From positions 6,510,001 to 6,574,000 of the forward strand of contig NGZR01000003.1 in the NCBI GenBank assembly GCA_002197995.1: a stretch of DNA of 64,000 nucleotides, in the 5' to 3' direction. Under the pieces are notes generated by a model. The model was not told the DNA's origin. It did no database searches and saw nothing but the letters and a program-made list of their open reading frames with translations. Within the stretch, counting starts at the first letter, position 1. Every line of letters begins with the position of its first letter. The stretch comes from Gaeumannomyces sp. JS-464 (taxonomy: Eukaryota > Ascomycota > Sordariomycetes > Magnaporthales > Magnaporthaceae). Positions 1 to 11,110 of the stretch are shown piece after piece. Made by a program: the position numbers and the translations under genes.

Positions 1-1131
1 GCGGCGGCGAGCGCGATGGCCACGGTGAGGGGCACCGCCTTGTGAGGCTGCCCCACCGACATGGCCCGCACGGTGACAGCATCGCTGGGCGCCCCCCGCC
101 GACGGCGCCTGCCGCGACACGAACCCGATCTTGGGCACGCTGCCGGGCGCGTCCTCGGCCCTGTCCGCCAACCCCATCATGACTGCGGCCCGCCTCCTCA
201 CGGCCTCGAGCCGCCGTTTCAGGGGCTCGTCGGCGTCAATGGCCGCCGCGCTCATGGTCCCGTCCGCGACGCCGAGGTCGGCTGCCGCGACGAAGCAGCA
301 GGGGTTCCCCGCGTCGATGAGTGTCGCCCGGACAGCGACGGCCGCGCCGCCGCCGTCTGCGGGGACCTTGATTTCGTCGACGGCCCGTCCCGTGGGGAGC
401 AGCTTGCCCGTGCGCGAGCCCGCGGGCCGCAGGAAGTCGAGGCGGACGGGGGCGCCGGTGCCGGCGACGCCGTCGATGGCGCAGGACCCCGACGCGACGG
501 CCTCGACGCCGCCCGGCGCGTCGGGCGACGAGGCGAGCGGGAAGGTGGCGGCGATGATCTTGCCCGTGTTGGTGTTGTGGATGCGCACCGTGAAGTTGAC
601 GTCGTCGGGCGCGGAGCCGACGACGGCGGCCGCCGCCCCGGAGCCACCCTCCTCGCCTTGGCTGCTGCTGCTGCTGGGGACGCCGGCGTCGCGCAACGCG
701 AGGCGAAGCACCGTCTGTGGCGGGACCGGGACCAGGCCCGAGTCGACGGCGAAGGGGCCGACGGCGGCCGACATGTTGCCGCAGTTGCTGGAATAATCGA
801 CTAGGCCGTCGCGCACGCCCAGGGCCGCAAAGGTGAAGTCAACATCCGCACCTTCTACCGTCGCGGGGCCGACGACGCAGGCCTTGGACAGGCTCGAGAT
901 GCCACCACCCATGCCGTCAAGCTGCCTGCCGTGGTCTGAGTCTGGGCTGCCGATGGAGCCGAGGAAGATGGGCGCCCAGGCGGCCCTGTCTGCGGGGAGG
1001 TTCTCCTGGCTGAACATGATAGCCCGGGATGTTCCGCCCCGATAGTAGGATGCTTTGATGCTCCTCTGGGGACCGCGAGCGTTTGCATTTGTGCTGCTAC
1101 TGCCGGCGCGGCAGCTCCCCATTGTTGCCAT
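1..1131 (-). CDS. PrpF/methylaconitate isomerase family protein, 3' end outside the window
   Basis: Single open frame of about 377 codons running off the left edge, so the C-terminus is missing. The N-terminal YYRGGTSRAIMF fits the family opening (xRGGTSKGxFF). It is followed by GGGISSLSKACVVGP and then DYSSNCGNMSAAVGPFA around residue 110, the paired half-site motifs of the PrpF/DUF453 fold (diaminopimelate-epimerase-like). Known members isomerise methylaconitate or 3-methylitaconate; the fungal substrate is unknown. Two in-frame ATGs, at 1131 and 1122, precede the conserved region; the outer one is used here. No intron is needed. The many long frames on the opposite strand are composition shadows. 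The family assignment is firm, the exact reaction is inference. Confidence 0.85.
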   Translation of the reverse strand, partial: MATMGSCRAGSSSTNANARGPQRSIKASYYRGGTSRAIMFSQENLPADRAAWAPIFLGSIGSPDSDHGRQLDGMGGGISSLSKACVVGPATVEGADVDFTFAALGVRDGLVDYSSNCGNMSAAVGPFAVDSGLVPVPPQTVLRLALRDAGVPSSSSSQGEEGGSGAAAAVVGSAPDDVNFTVRIHNTNTGKIIAATFPLASSPDAPGGVEAVASGSCAIDGVAGTGAPVRLDFLRPAGSRTGKLLPTGRAVDEIKVPADGGGAAVAVRATLIDAGNPCCFVAAADLGVADGTMSAAAIDADEPLKRRLEAVRRRAAVMMGLADRAEDAPGSVPKIGFVSRQAPSAGGAQRCCHRAGHVGGAASQGGAPHRGHRARRR

Positions 1132-3605
1132 GCACGGCGCTATCGGCGATCTGTGAACACAACGCCCTATTGACGCTCTCTGTACCAGGCCTGCCGCTCG
1201 ACCCAAGCAAGGCCTCCGCCACGCCATCATCTACTGTGCAAGGCGATGCTTCGATTTTTCATAGCAATTGGGATCGGACCTACCTTGAACCGAATGTTTA
1301 CCGCAGTCGAGCACAGCACTAGCAGGGGAAAGGGTGGATTCACCAGCGGAATTTGGTCGCGGATTTTCGAGCTTGCGTTATCGGCGTACAGTGCAAATCC
1401 GCTGCTTTAGGACTCGAAACTGTTTGCAAAAACCTCGAATGAAACCAAGGCGCGTCTCAAGCGCAAACTGGACCCTTTTCCACACCCAACCACCCCTTTC
1501 CAACGTCATGAAATCACGACAGAAACATGCCAGACTCATCACGAACGGGGTTACGATTGTACCTATTTTCTTGTGCCTGGGCCGGTTGCCCCTCTCGCGC
1601 TCGCGGACACTTATATCCTCATTTGATCGACAGCTCGGCAATCCCGTAATATGGACACTAGACTCAACAAAACCACGTCTCGCACGTGGGCTGGGTGGTC
1701 CTCAACGTCGTCTGCACAGAACGCGGCAGAGCCTCATCCTTAAAGCTCACCAGCCGCGGATGTTCTGGAAAGATGCTACGGCAAGGCCATAAGCATGGCA
1801 CCCTGACGAGCTTCTCGTTTTATCATTCATGTTTTCTCGTTTCCTCCTTGGCCCCTACAAGTGAGGACGACGCCACTCTGTTGTATTTACCGGACGCGAG
1901 CGCAGTGCTAGGCATTGCGCCGGCCTTTCCTGGCCCAATTGTTGTCGTTGTCTTTCTCCATCGCGGACAAGATGTCGGCGTATCATCCTAGCGGATTTGG
2001 ACGATGCGGGATTTCTACGACGACATCGAGTTGGGAGATCGGAAGAGGCTTATCGACCATAGATCTGGAGTACCTGCAGAAGAGGTACGAGGGCAGGAGG
2101 TTAAACCTACCAGCCATGTTGCAGAATCGCGGCCAAGGAGTTCACGATATGCTCCCGTTTTGGACATGAATATTGAAAATATGTGCGAAGTGTGCACAAC
2201 TGGACATGCCTAATATATGGGGCATCGACGGTGCAGTATTTTCGCTTTTTGCTAACGAGATACCAGTTGCCCAGCAAGTGCCAGGGCGGGCGGGTGATGC
2301 CATGGCAGAGGTTCGCCCATGCGGCGGCCGGGAGAATGGAGGGAGAATGGAAGGATAGCCGGGGCTGGGAATGGAATCCCGCTTCACAAAATCGACAAGA
2401 CAAGTCAGAGTCTGTATGGCCTTTCGTGTGGCGCTGGGCTTTTGCTGCGTGGGAGGTCTCGGAACTGGATTGGTGATAGGTGGCTCGTCTTCACTGGACC
2501 AGCATCACTTACACGGGTGGGTGGGAGGGATGCCAGCACAGAGCCGCAGGCAACCCATCACTCCTCGCCAGCGGTCATGGGTGGCAGGTCAACGGCCTGA
2601 TCTTTTGTTTGCGGGCAGGACCCTCGGAAGCCCTGGCCCTCATAGGTCTTGCCTGTGGTCCTGCTTGCACCAACTCGAGCCGGGATGGCGTATGGGCAAT
2701 ACCTGCTACGCCATGTCTTCGGATGACCTCCTCCGGGCTCCTGGTTCGAGTTCTGCCTATGTCGCGCGCAAAATAATTGTGCCAGTGTGGCTGTGCTCAT
2801 CACCACAGATTTGTGGATGGTTCCTACACCACAGAGCCGGCGGGAGTAAACTCGAAGGGTTTCGTAACCAGGCAGCCAACTAGCCCCCTGGTGAGCTTTT
2901 TGGCTTTTGGTGCTTGCCTTTCTTTTTCCTCGAACTTTGGAAGCACAGTGCCGCGTGTCTCGCTTATATCACACCTACCTACGCCCACGCGCGTGCTGAG
3001 CGACTTGCTTCTTTTTTTTTTTTCGCGGAAGCCGGTTTGTTTTCCCACATTTACGCGTGTGGAGCTCCGTTTGCCGCGTTCAGCTGCAAGCGAGACGCGG
3101 ACCATTTCCTCCCACTTCGTTGCCGTTGGAAAGCAGTCAGCCATCACCCGAGAACAAAGTGACGCGAACGCGGATCCGAGAGCAGCGCGTCAGCGAACAC
3201 ACCCGTCTTGGCCCACCGCCGAGACCTTTTGCCCGCCCCGGAACCCGGGCAGTGGACAGCAATTCGTTACCCAAGATTTCTGTTCTTTTCGCTTTTCGCC
3301 TCGATTTGGATTCGTCCTATTTTCAACCGCCCTCGCCTGAGAACCCCGCGACCTCCAGGCCAGCAGGACACGGCATCCCCAAATGCCGACAAACCTCAGC
3401 CAACGAAACGCCAGGCGTGTTCGAAATTACCTGGATGCGACGGGATCACGGACGTCCCCAAATCACGGTGCGCGGCAGTAGCCTCGCTGCTGGGCTGCAT
3501 TTTTCTGCAGCCACCACGACTAGAGCCGCACCGCACCCACCAACGCGCACCTCTTCTATCAAGGCCACGGCTGGCTAGCACCCACCCAGCGGCCTCGCCA
3601 ACAGC
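1132..3605. other. Intergenic, no supported gene
   Basis: About 2.5 kb with only short frames lacking coding bias or recognisable motifs. It separates the divergent PrpF gene and the gene beginning at 3606, so it should hold both promoters. A T-rich tract near 3007-3022 and C-rich sequence from about 3180 to 3600 look like the promoter and leader of the downstream gene. No tRNA or transposon signature seen. Confidence 0.5.
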
Positions 3606-4395
3606 ATGATGCCAACCTCGCTTTACAGGACAGCCGACGCGCGGGGCAACGCGGTGCCCAGCGCGGCCTACGACGTGTGGCTGTCGGAGCTGCCAGAGCC
3701 GGTAAGCCCCGGCGAGCGTTTTGTGCGCGAGCTCCAGTCGTACCCGACCGGGGTTATGCGCGCCGCCAAGCGCAAGCGGGGCGACGATGACGGCGGCGGT
3801 CGCGGCGACGAGGGGAGCGGTGTAGGTCCGCACGTCGCGCGCCTCGCCAGCGTCTTCGACCCGCCCTGCACCCCATCCACCGTTGTCGCTGTTCGTGCAG
3901 CTGCAGACGCGGCTCCCGGTCATCCGATGTCATCGCCCGCCCGACAATACGAGATGCACGGCCAGCTGGGATGGAACCCCGTGCTGCAGCCGTCGCTGTC
4001 TCACAACTACAAGAGGAACTCGCTCCCGCTTCTGTATGAGTCGCCCCTCCGGAGGTGTCCTGTCCGGGAGGGCGATTGGAATCACATGGTGGTGAGTTGA
4101 CCCCCCAGCATCTATTCTCCATGCACACTGATCCATGTGGCACGCCTTCTTCTATCCCACTATTTTGCTACGCCAGCACCGGTTGCTGGAAGTTTGGCTG
4201 GGTTATTTGTCGCATTCCTTGTTTGCAACCAGTCGGGCAGCGGGGCTGGCTTCCATGATATGATGCATAGCGTTCCATGTTCCCCTTGCTCTTTTCGCCC
4301 TCATCTACCCTCAGCTGGAAAGAGCAACCGCATCTTCAAGGTGGGGGTCGCGCCATGCCCAAACAAGCACATCCCGCCGTGGACACACGGAGTGA
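3606..4395 (+). CDS. Hypothetical protein, probably two exons
   Basis: The frame opens with MMPTSLYRT and has a GC-biased codon pattern unlike its surroundings. It contains a basic patch (AAKRKRGDDD, about residue 55-64) that could be a nuclear localisation signal, followed by Gly/Asp-rich sequence. The frame stops six bases after a consensus donor GTGAGT at 4092. Joining 4091 to an acceptor ending at 4314 (pyrimidine-rich, CCTCAG) keeps phase and adds about 26 codons to a TGA at 4393-4395. Product about 188 residues. No known domain. The second exon is a guess, and the whole exon could instead be a 5' part of the GTPase gene downstream. Confidence 0.4.
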
Positions 4396-4804
4396 TCGGG
4401 GCCGCAGTCGCAGAACCCGGAAGGCGCAACTCGAGCAGTCAAATCGACACAACCCCGCGCAGCCACCTGCCATGCGTGACTGATGCTGCGTGGGGTTGAC
4501 TGCCCTCGTCAGCATTGTCCGGGGAAGCCTCTGTCACTCCCGCTTGATCCATCTGATTTGCACCCGTCGGCCGTCTAGAGACCCCCATTCTCTTATTAAA
4601 AAGCGTCTTGCTGGCGGGCACTGAACTCGACTTCGCAACTGGTCTGCCAAGGACTGCACAACCCTCGGCCCCCGCTCTCCCTCGCAGTTTCCAAAAGCCT
4701 TCAAGCCCACACTCCACTCTTTCTGCCCTTTCTAGCGACCTGCTTCTCCAGGCGAGCACCTGCCGAGCTACCCCTATACATAAACCGGGAGCCTCACGCC
4801 AGAG
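4396..4804. other. Spacer between the hypothetical gene and the Rho-like gene
   Basis: About 400 bp without a supported gene. Contains pyrimidine-rich tracts (about 4660-4750) immediately before the next start codon, as in fungal promoters and leaders. Confidence 0.4.
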
Positions 4805-6555
4805 ATGACGGAAGCACTGACACACCATTGCCAGCATGAGTCTCCCCGCGAGCAACTTCCTCCCGAGCCGGAGCCCCTCCCGCAAAAGCCGCAGCACCAC
4901 AAGCTGCAGAAGAAACGACGCTACCACAATGGCCAGCAGGAGCAGCGCCAACCGTCCAAGCAGGGACCGCTGAGGATCATGTCACGAGCCCTTTCCCGCC
5001 GAGATAGGCACAGCTCGGCTGGCTTCCGCACGGATGCCGTTGAGCTCGAGGACCGCCCGGCGACCTCGCTCGCCTTCTCGCGCCGCCTCTCCACTATGTT
5101 CCAGCCCTCCCAGCAAGCCCCCGCCGCCATGGAGTCTCGTCGTTGGAGCTTCAGCTTCCGCCCCCTGAGCAGAGCGTCAACCTCTGCCGAGACCGGCTAT
5201 GGTGGTGGACCCCAGCCCCCGAGAGCCCCCTCCCGGCTGAGCAGCATATTCCGAGCGGAGCCACCGCAACCCTTTGCAGATACGCCACCGAAGGTTTTGG
5301 TCCCGAAGACAACGTGACTGGGGACTACCGACTTCAGGTCGCGTTTGTTGGCGACGCAACTGTTGGAAAGACCTGTCTGATTAAGTACGTTCTTCCGGTG
5401 TCCCGTGCTCTTCTCCATAATTTCCTCCGGCATTCTGCGCGGCTGTGGTCTAATCGGGGTGTGTTCTTCCTACGGGCACAGGCGCTTCCTACACAACCAG
5501 TATGTCGACAGGGAGTACAACCCAACCAACAAGGACCTGCACGTAGTGCTTATGTCCTCTGAGACGGGCGTGCCCTGTCGGGTCGAGATGCACGACTGTG
5601 GCGGCGGGCAGGAGGAGAGCGACATCAGCCACCTGACGCGGTGCTGGTGGGATGCCGTCGTTGTTTGCTTTTCAGTCGGTGACGCGACAACTCTGACTGC
5701 GTGTCTGAACCGCGTGAGTCCCAGCTACCTTTCGGATTTAAAGAGACTCTATTGTTCCACCACACTGTTTTTTTTTCATGACTAGACCAATTTGGACAAA
5801 CAGAAGGCACGCCTGCTAACTTTTGTGCATCATCAGTGGGTTGCAGACGCCCGCCAAAACGCCGAGGGAGTTCCCATTATCCTCGCTGGCTTGAAGTCGG
5901 ACCGCCGCACGCCAACCCTACAGTTGTCCTTCCTCCAGGAGAGCGAGGTTGTCAGCCGCCAGCAGGTTCGTGAAGCATGCGCCGATTGGGGCGGACTATG
6001 GGTCTACAGCCGTTCAATATTGAGCAAACACGACTGACATGGGTGGTACAACACTGGCTTGGACAGGCAGAGCAAGCCGCGCGGGCAATTGGCGCGGATA
6101 GGTATGTCGAGTGCTCGGCTAGAAACAACGAGAAGGTTGCGGACCTCTTCAGAACAGTCATCAGCACCGCCCTACCCAGAGTCATGGAGAATGCCAAACG
6201 TGCAGCCGATAGGAGCCACGGAACAAAGCAGAAGTCTAGCCTGCTGTACGGCACCGGCCGTATGCTACGTGGGCTTCTACGATCTTCCAGAGACGGACGA
6301 ACATCTGTGGCCAGCAACGCGCCGACGAGCGGCACAAACGGCTATGCAGATGGTGATGTCGTCATGACAGATTACGATTCCATCAATGGCTGCGGGACCG
6401 TCAACAGGACCGGCACTTTGAATAGTAACAGCACAGTGAGCGGCCACGGCACGGTGAACGGCTACGGAACGGTTAATGGCGGCAGCACTGTCAACGGCAG
6501 TACGCTCAACGGCAGTTTCGAATTCTTCAAGACCAGCGATGCAGCAAACCGGTAG
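4805..6555 (+). CDS. Atypical Rho-like small GTPase with long N-terminus and Gly-Thr-Asn repeat tail
   Basis: The GTPase core is assembled from four exons with introns 5385-5481, 5714-5836 and 5966-6066, all keeping phase. Seen motifs: P-loop GDATVGKT (G1), NPTNKD in switch I (G2), HDCGGGQEE where Rho has DTAGQE (G3), GLKSD in place of TKxD (G4), and ECSA (G5). The substituted G3 and G4 suggest altered nucleotide handling. There is no C-terminal CaaX box; the tail is a low-complexity run of GTVN-type units (about 6384-6519). The N-terminus is a Ser/Arg-rich extension of about 160 residues in a different frame from the core. It must be joined by an undetected intron or a one-base error between about 5130 and 5310 (a phase-compatible acceptor TTTGCAG ends at 5279). 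Core confident, N-terminus uncertain. Confidence 0.72.
6384..6519 (+). repeat. Degenerate tandem repeat coding GxGTVN units
   Basis: Inside the last exon of the Rho-like gene. About seven short units such as HGTVNGYGTVNGGSTVNG follow each other, encoded by variable codons, so selection or slow drift rather than recent slippage shaped them. Confidence 0.6.
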
Positions 6556-7196
6556 GCCGCTTCGACTTGCTACCATGACGACGTCTCGTCTCCCCTTTTG
6601 TTGCCAGTCTTTTTCTTCACATCTGTGACAGCTCAATCTGCTGTTATCTCCGGCGAGATACACGTTCTTGTCTCGCGCGGACTTGGCTCGTCATCTTCTG
6701 GATTGTTTAGGGCATGGAAACAGTTACTGCAGCGGGAGTATTGCTCCATCGGACATCGCTACTTCCACCCCTACTACGTGGCGTCCTGTCACCTGAGAAG
6801 TTTAACGGTCTCCAACAGTCTTGCTGGCAATACAAGCTGGGAAGGCATGGCGGGACTTGACGAGTAAATGAACTCATGTACTATCACCCCTGTTTTCTTA
6901 GGCCCCTAGGGTTACCCTGAATCACAGCGGACCTATGTGTTATACGAGTCAACTTGAGCTGCTCCGACGCCCCGCGATGGCCTGGGGGAGACGGTTTTGT
7001 GAAAAGAAAGAGCGATTGTCACTCGAATGAAGAATCAGCAACAGAAGATCGAATAACTACAAAGGTTTTTCACATAAGGGCTGCGATTGAGGGGTGCAAC
7101 TTGGTGGAGTTATGGCACATATCCATCCGGCCCTGAAAACCAAGTCTAGGGCAAGGTTAACCGAGACAATACGGGGCCACGAGGTTCTGACGATGC
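6556..7196. other. Spacer between two convergent genes
   Basis: Lies between the stop of the Rho-like gene and the stop of the minus-strand RBR gene, so it should contain both 3' untranslated regions. AT content is higher than in the flanking genes. No gene supported. Confidence 0.45.
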
Positions 7197-8723
7197 CTAA
7201 ATCGCGCGGCAGTTGATATTGCGACATGCATCTTGCCATTTCAGACCGCAGGAATAGCAGAACTCGTAGGAGCACATTGTACCTGGACACCAAAGGGACG
7301 CCGGTTAGTACAGCACGGGGTAGGTTTTAGCAAGGGGCGGAGGGGGCATTAATAACAGCGAGCAAGAAACAAGGAGGAAGGCCTTACATGTCATGTGCGA
7401 GCAGCCGTTGTTCTTCTCGATCGGCCAGCGGCACCCGGGGCACCTCTTTGTGGTCTGGCTGACGGTCGCCTCGGTCAGCATCAGCTCCTTTTTGCGCTGG
7501 GCGGCGCGGCGGCGCATGGCGTCGATCAGGCGCGCGCGGCCGTCGCGCTCAGCCTTCTCGTGTTCGTCGCGCGCGTCCTCGTCGTCGCGGGCCCGGCGCC
7601 GCTCCCGCTCGCGCTCCCGCCGCCGCTCCTCGGCCTCGAGGCCCCGGGCCAGCGCGCGGTCGGCCGCCTCGGCCCGCGACGGCAGGGCGCCCGGCGGCGG
7701 CAGCTCTGCCCCGTCCGGGCCCACCATGAACCCGTCCTCATCCTCGTCCTCGCCCTCGCAGCAGCGTCGGCGTCGGCGCGGACGGCGTCCGGGTCGGCGA
7801 GCAGGCGGTCGTACTCTGCGCACGTCAAGCCAGTGCCAGACGTGGTGGACGAAGCAAAAGTCGGCGCCGCAGTGCAGGCACGTCGTCCTGGGCCGCTCCC
7901 TGCCCCGTTCGCAGGACTGGCCGGACCCGCAACCCGCGGGGCACCAGCGGAAGTCCGGGTTGGCGGACAGGGCGGTGCGGAACGACAGGGCCTGGTAGCG
8001 GTCGCGGCAGTCCGGGTCGGCGTACTGCTGCACGTCGTCGTAGGCGAGCGGGGCGGCGCACTCGGGGCACCGGACGCTGCTCCACAGGCGCCCGGCCAGG
8101 TCGGCGGCGATGGAGGCGGCGACGCAGCCGAGGCAGGCGCGCGGCGGGTGCGCGCACCGCCGCGGCCAGCGCCGGGAACCGCGAGCAGGGCAGCGTCTCG
8201 GCGCACACGGCGCACTCGCGGGCGCCGCTGAGCAGGGCCGCGGGCACGCGGCGGTTGGTGACGACGAGGGCGGCGGCCGCGTCGGAGCCGAGCCGCTGGT
8301 AGCGCTGGCCGAAGCCGTGGTCGTCGGTGGGGATGGCGGGGCGGTCGGTGGTGGTGGTGATGGTGGTGATGGTGGTGGACGGCTGGGACGGGAGGGTGCG
8401 GAGGTAGGCGAGTGTCATGGCTCGCTCTCTGGCCTCGATGGCGGCGATGTAGGGGTTATTTGGCGCCAGGCTCGAGCCGGTGCTGCGGGCGCTGGGTGCC
8501 GGGCCAGCCGCCGGGGGAGGTTGTTGTTTGTCGCGCCCTGTAATGGCGGGATGGCGTCCGAGATGACTCCATCGAAGTTGTCGTCCAGGATGGAGGGATG
8601 CGTGGGCAGGTATCCCGAAACGGGGCAGCTTCATGATGACAGGCTGTGGTATTCCTGCGGCTGCTGCTGTTCGTGCAGATACTTGTGGCCCAGCAGCCGC
8701 TTCAGCCTCGACTGCTGTTGCAT
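7197..8723 (-). CDS. RBR (RING-IBR-RING) E3 ubiquitin ligase, frame broken
   Basis: All three Zn modules are visible. RING1 starts CAVCAETLPC and continues CAHPPRACLGC. The IBR region has WCPAGCGSGQSC and CLHCGADFCFVHHV. RING2 has CPGCRWPIEKNNGCSHMTC, in which the Cys of NNGC matches the catalytic transthiolation Cys of the family. A long charged Arg/Glu helix lies between IBR and RING2. A phase-correct intron at 7387-7283 joins RING2 to its last Cys pairs (MCSYEFCYSC) and the TAG at 7197. The frame shifts by one base within RING1 (about 8156-8164), just after the IBR (about 7830-7834) and again near 7755-7785; each switch is mid-domain with no space for an intron. The true start is unclear (ATGs at 8723 and 8634). 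Either sequencing indels or a recent pseudogene. Confidence 0.7.
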
Positions 8724-9392
8724 GGCTGTCCGCGGCTTGGGGCTGTTTGATAAATGGTGCCTAGAGATAGTTTTGAGGACGGTTTACAGCAAGTGACAAA
8801 TGGGTGGTCTCACTTTGTCTGGACTGTCTGATCTTGGACCCGGGCTGCTCGTGGCCGAAACAAGTCCAGCACATCAAGCACGCGAGCTAGCGATCTAAGA
8901 GGTAGCCAGGCAGCCAGGCAGGCAACAGCCAGTGAGATGAAGGGGACGCAGCTGCAGCCGCACAACGCTGCATGTATTCGGGCGCAAGCTCAAGGCCACC
9001 GCGCACTCGTGACACAGTGGAGCGCATTCTTTCTGAATCCATTGATTGAGCACTGGACGTTCTGGCGCCTGGTGTTAATGGCGTCGATCGCTCCTCCAAT
9101 ACCGGAATCTTCTCAAGTCGCTTATCCCTCAAAATAGAAGGATAATTTCTATCATAAATCGAAAATCTCCATCAACAACAAAGATTGCTACCTATTTAGG
9201 CACCGTGCTGAACCCGTGTAGTGGCTCCTTAATATGCATCCTGCAAGCACCGTGGTGCCTGCATTCGCGGGTAGGTCCTCAGCCAAGCCTTGCCTATTCA
9301 TTATTTACCAGAGAAGAAGAAGAGCCTTTTCCCCCTCCAAGTCCGCGTCTGTGCACGGTTGTATCATACACAAGATATGTCAACAGCGAAGA
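8724..9392. other. Intergenic, nothing supported
   Basis: Between two minus-strand genes: 3' region of the coiled-coil gene and presumed promoter of the RBR gene. AT-rich around 9130-9200. No RNA gene signature seen. Confidence 0.4.
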
Positions 9393-11110
9393 TCACGACC
9401 CCTGAGAAGACGCCGGCGGCTCTGGAGCCTTCTTGGCCGCCGGCAAGCCGAATCCCCAGCTCATGCCACCGCCAAAGAGGTCCAGCATACCCCGTGCCGA
9501 CTGGAATTGGGCGCCGGAACAGGTGCGCCAGCAGGGTCTTCTCCCCCTCGCGGACGAAGGCCTCCCGCTTCTCCTGGCTGCCCCACGCCACTAGCATCTG
9601 CTGCTTGCAAACAAGCATAGGCTCCTTAACCATGTCCCGCTGCCCGACCTGGCGCATGTACACGGCGGGCGTCAGGGCCAGGACGTTCCTGAGCGCGCGG
9701 TGCGGTCCGAAGCGCCGTCCGCCCCGCTGGCGATCTTGGCCCGGGTGATAGTCTTCCTGTTCTGCAGTATGTTCTTGCAGTCGAGCTTGTCGAAAGACGG
9801 GTACAGGTCCGGCGACGTGATGAGGCCGCTGCCCTCCTTTTTGGTCCCGTGCACGTAGTAGCCGTCTAGGGTGGTAGAAGTGGTGCGTCGAGACCAGCAG
9901 CTTCTCGTGCAGGTTGATAGTGGGCTGGACGCACTCCTCGCGCAGCATGGCGCGCCCGCCGCTGGCCTGGCCCCTGCTGCCCGGCTCGGAGTGATGGGGT
10001 AAGAAAACGCGGAAGACGGCCGCGAGCTCGTCGACCATGGCGGCCGAGGCGGCGGCGCGCTCGTCCGGGTACAGTTTTGGGTCGGCGATAAGGGCGCCCA
10101 GGGCCTCGGCGCGCCAGTTGCGGATGGCGAGCTGGTCGCGATGGGGTTCGACGTGGGCGGCCATGGCATTCTCGATGGCGGCGACGGCAGCGACGTGGGC
10201 TGAACGGGTGCCGTACAAGGTCGTCTGGAAGACGTGTTCGTTGAGGTAGCGCATCACGATAGCGATGAGAACGTCCAGATCCGTGTCCGGGTAGCAGGCG
10301 GCCTGGGCTAGGTCCGGCTGCTGGTACATATTCTTTAGAATACTGGAAAAGGTGGTAGGGTGCTTGCGCGCGCGCAGCAGCACCTCCTTGTACAGCGTGT
10401 CCGAGTCTAGCGTGGGCCCGACCAGCCGCTCAACGCAGTCGCTGACGCCGGCGAAGAGCAGCTCCCAGTCCTGGACGGTGCAGCAGCACGGTTTGTTAGA
10501 GAGGTGGGAAGAATAAGCAAAGAGTTGGGCAGCAGGAGACATACGCTGGCGACCTCCTCGGGCGTGATTTCCGGCGGTATGGCTGGAGCGAGAAGATGTG
10601 GGATCGCGACTCCTCAAGCTCAGCCCGGAGCTTGGCGACCTCTGCTTCGAGTCTGCAGACGTGATCAGCCATCTCGCCGGTGTTGCCTTCGACTACGAGA
10701 CCTGACGGGGTTGCCTGCTGCTTCGACATGTCGGCAGTGATCTCGGCCGCCCTCGCTCTCTGGGTCTCGTGTTCGAGCTGTTGGCGGAGTGCATGGTTCT
10801 CGCGCAGGAGCACCTCCATCTCTCTGCTTGCCGAGGATTTGTCTCCAAAGTCTTTTTGGGCGTTAAGGACGTTGGAACGCTGGTTAGATGAAAGGCTGTG
10901 GGAGCGCGAGGCGCCAGCGGGATTTGAAGTGCCTGGCGCCAGTGCTGCAAGGAGCTCAGCTGCCGAGCCACGTCGCGGATGGGATGACGAACGCCGACCC
11001 CTCGGGCGGGACTCGTCTTCAATGCCTTCCATCTCGTGCCCCTCATCGTAGTCTTTCTTGCGCAGTGATTCCTCTTTCCCGCCCGCAGAGCTGGGCTGGG
11101 AGCGCGCCAT
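9393..11110 (-). CDS. Fungal coiled-coil protein of unknown function, frame broken
   Basis: Starts MARSQPSSAGGKE. A Ser/Arg-rich disordered N-terminus is followed by a predicted coiled coil (about residues 100-185, heptads around MEVLLRENHALRQQLEHE and RLEAEVAKLRAELEE). Then comes SHIFSLQPYRR, an intron at 10544-10471, and an alpha-helical body starting DWELLFAGVSDCVERLVGP. Later pieces include FDKLDCKNILQNRK and YMRQVGQRDMVKEPMLVCKQQ, which read as one conserved fungal family that I cannot name. The reading frame changes by one base near 10570, 9870, 9725 and 9490; the last change leads to a Gly-rich C-terminus and TGA at 9393-9395. The first break looks like loss of one G in a GGG run. No function is assigned. 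Confidence 0.6.

Noticed and set aside
61..804. Long plus-strand frames opposite the PrpF gene
   Set aside because: They are antisense shadows caused by high GC at third positions; the conserved motifs are on the minus strand.
7197..8723. Treating the RBR frame changes as very short introns
   Set aside because: The switches need only 1-2 bases inside Zn-ligand motifs; the only GT...AG span at the second site is about 26 bp, too short to splice.
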